Assembly: GCA_025924435.1 (NCBI GenBank)
Contig: JAICIL010000276.1
Coordinates: 1-6,134 of the forward strand
Source: Chloroflexia bacterium
GTDB taxonomy: Bacteria; Chloroflexota; Chloroflexia; Thermomicrobiales; JALYUS01
DNA length: 6,134 nt
Direction: 5' to 3'
The notes beneath the pieces were generated by a model, which had not been told where the DNA came from, did not search any database, and saw only the letters and a program-made list of their open reading frames with translations. Position 1 is the stretch's first letter, and each line of letters starts with the position of its first letter. This document shows, in pieces, positions 5,549 to 6,134 of the stretch. Both the position numbers and the translations under genes were made by a program.

Positions 5549-5577
5549 ATAGTAGCACATCTCCGCACCGATGGGAA
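5549..5577 (-). promoter_or_regulatory. Candidate promoter for rnhB-yraN-kinase
   Basis: On the minus strand TTCCCA (5577-5572, four of six matches to TTGACA) is followed after 17 nt by TACTAT (5554-5549), which is preceded by TGC (extended -10). Transcription would start near 5542, giving a leader of about 44 nt to the rnhB ATG. This separates the rnhB set from rplS, whose terminator lies upstream. Confidence 0.55.
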
Positions 5578-5592
5578 TATGTCATCGGGGAA

Positions 5593-5796
5593 TTGAACCG
5601 CGAATACTGCCCAAAGGGCACCCGGAAGGACGCGAAGGGGAAAGGAAAAGAGGCCGTTTCCTTCGCGCCCTCCGGGCAGCGTTCGGGATGCAAAAGACCG
5701 GCCCGCGTCCGGGCCGGTTCTTGAGCGCGTGCGTCACAACGGCGCACCTTTCGTCTTCTCTTTTTCCTTTGCGTCCTTCGCGTCTTTGCGGTTCAA
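5593..5796. repeat. Nested palindromic intergenic repeat between rplS and rnhB
   Basis: The ends are a perfect 9-bp inverted repeat, TTGAACCGC (5593-5601) and GCGGTTCAA (5788-5796). Further in, the left arm has GAAGGACGC (5626-5634 region) followed by a purine run GGGGAAAGGAAAAGAGG. The right arm (about 5752-5781) has the complementary pyrimidine run with GCGTCCTTC. A sub-palindrome spans 5607-5679: CTGCCC/GGGCAG, CCCGGA/TCCGGG and CGCGAAGG/CCTTCGCG nested, with the small hairpin GCCC-AAA-GGGC at 5609-5619. No coding capacity is convincing. The GACGCGAAGG-type units resemble dispersed repeats seen between genes in uncultured bacteria; this is recollection, not a search result. A non-autonomous mobile or REP-like element is the likely nature. 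Confidence 0.55.
5692..5722 (-). terminator. Intrinsic terminator, probably of rplS
   Basis: On the minus strand a perfect 9-bp GC-rich stem ACCGGCCCG/CGGGCCGGT (5718-5710 and 5705-5697) with a 4-nt loop is followed by CTTTTG. It lies about 95 nt after the rplS stop and points the right way. The T-run is short, so termination strength is uncertain. On the plus strand the stem is followed by TCTTGAG, a weaker signal. Confidence 0.65.
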
Positions 5797-5814
5797 ACGC
5801 TTTCCGGTTTCGAC

Positions 5815-6134
5815 CTAATCCGCGCCGGTGCTCGCCGTCTGCGTCGCGCCGCGCTTGCCGACGGGGTGCTGCTCGCGGCGCTCCTTGAGGCGGGCCTTCT
5901 TGCCCGTCAGGTTGCGCAGGTAATACAACTGCTGGCGGCGCACATTCGCGCGGCGGACGACCTCGATCTTGTCCACGCGCGGCGAGTGGAGCAGGAAGGT
6001 GCGCTCGACGCCGATGCTGTTCGCGCCGATGCGGCGGATCGTGTACGTCTCGTTAATGCCCCCGCCCCGGCGGCTGAGGACGACACCCTCGAAGACCTGG
6101 ATGCGCTCGCGCGTCCCCTCGACGACCTTGACGC
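5815..6134 (-). CDS. rplS: 50S ribosomal protein L19 (partial, N-terminus outside window)
   Basis: Large-subunit ribosomal protein at the interface with the 30S subunit. The frame reads from the right edge to TAG at 5817-5815 and gives 105 complete residues. Hallmark blocks in order are [18 protein letters not shown], then [28 protein letters not shown], and [17 protein letters not shown]. Against the usual 115-120-aa protein, about 28 N-terminal residues lie beyond the window. A basic tail of roughly 20 residues after KKARLKERR extends past the shorter E. coli-type end. It is not reported among simple open frames because its start is cut off. It precedes rnhB in the common rplS-rnhB-yraN order, but a terminator, a repeat and a separate promoter lie between. 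Confidence 0.97.
   Translation of the reverse strand, partial: VKVVEGTRERIQVFEGVVLSRRGGGINETYTIRRIGANSIGVERTFLLHSPRVDKIEVVRRANVRRQQLYYLRNLTGKKARLKERREQHPVGKRGATQTASTGAD

Noticed and set aside
5585..5605. tRNA 3'-end-like string (GGGGAATTGAACC)
   Set aside because: No acceptor, D or anticodon arms can be built around it; it is the end of the inverted repeat.
5499..5747. 83-residue N-terminal extension of RNase HII
   Set aside because: It would cross a likely promoter, the terminator and the palindromic repeat; a strong ribosome site and family homology place the start at 5498.
5571..5888. Plus-strand 105-aa open frame over the rplS-rnhB gap
   Set aside because: It is a translation of the palindromic repeat and the antisense of the rplS end.

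Overview
This is a 6.1-kb stretch of a GC-rich bacterial chromosome. The core genes (ribosomal protein L19, RNase HII, a YraN/UPF0102 protein) are ordinary bacterial housekeeping genes. The style of the L19 C-terminus and the high GC fit an uncultured Chloroflexota-like bacterium, but this is a guess from appearance; taxonomy cannot be fixed from this window alone. No phage, transposase, CRISPR array, tRNA or rRNA gene was found.

Left half, plus strand: (1) a TIM-barrel sugar isomerase/epimerase-like enzyme (15-938, its 5' boundary close to the window edge). (2) A near-consensus extended -10 promoter (974-1002) followed by a roughly 87-nt leader able to fold, then two tandem paralogous small heat-shock proteins (Hsp20, 1096-1581 and 1616-2164). 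(3) A hairpin-rich gap with a perfect 13-bp inverted repeat (2217-2248). (4) A DUF6624-family protein of unknown function (2272-2868), followed 33 nt later by an unrecognised protein (2902-3717) whose motif spacing recalls the uracil-DNA-glycosylase-like fold.

Right half, minus strand, reading from the right edge: rplS (N-terminus outside the window), a 316-bp gap holding the likely rplS terminator inside a large nested palindromic repeat, then a promoter and a tightly coupled set rnhB - yraN - nucleotide-kinase-like P-loop gene. Both junctions in this set are 4-base start/stop overlaps. The rplS-rnhB-yraN order is a widespread bacterial arrangement; the kinase-like gene at the end is a less standard addition. 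The two halves converge at about 3717/3737 with only 19 bp between stop codons and no obvious terminator.

Nothing here amounts to a clear new multi-gene system. The items most worth a second look are the foldable leader of the heat-shock operon (possible RNA thermometer), the divergent UDG-like protein, and the palindromic intergenic repeat between rplS and rnhB.
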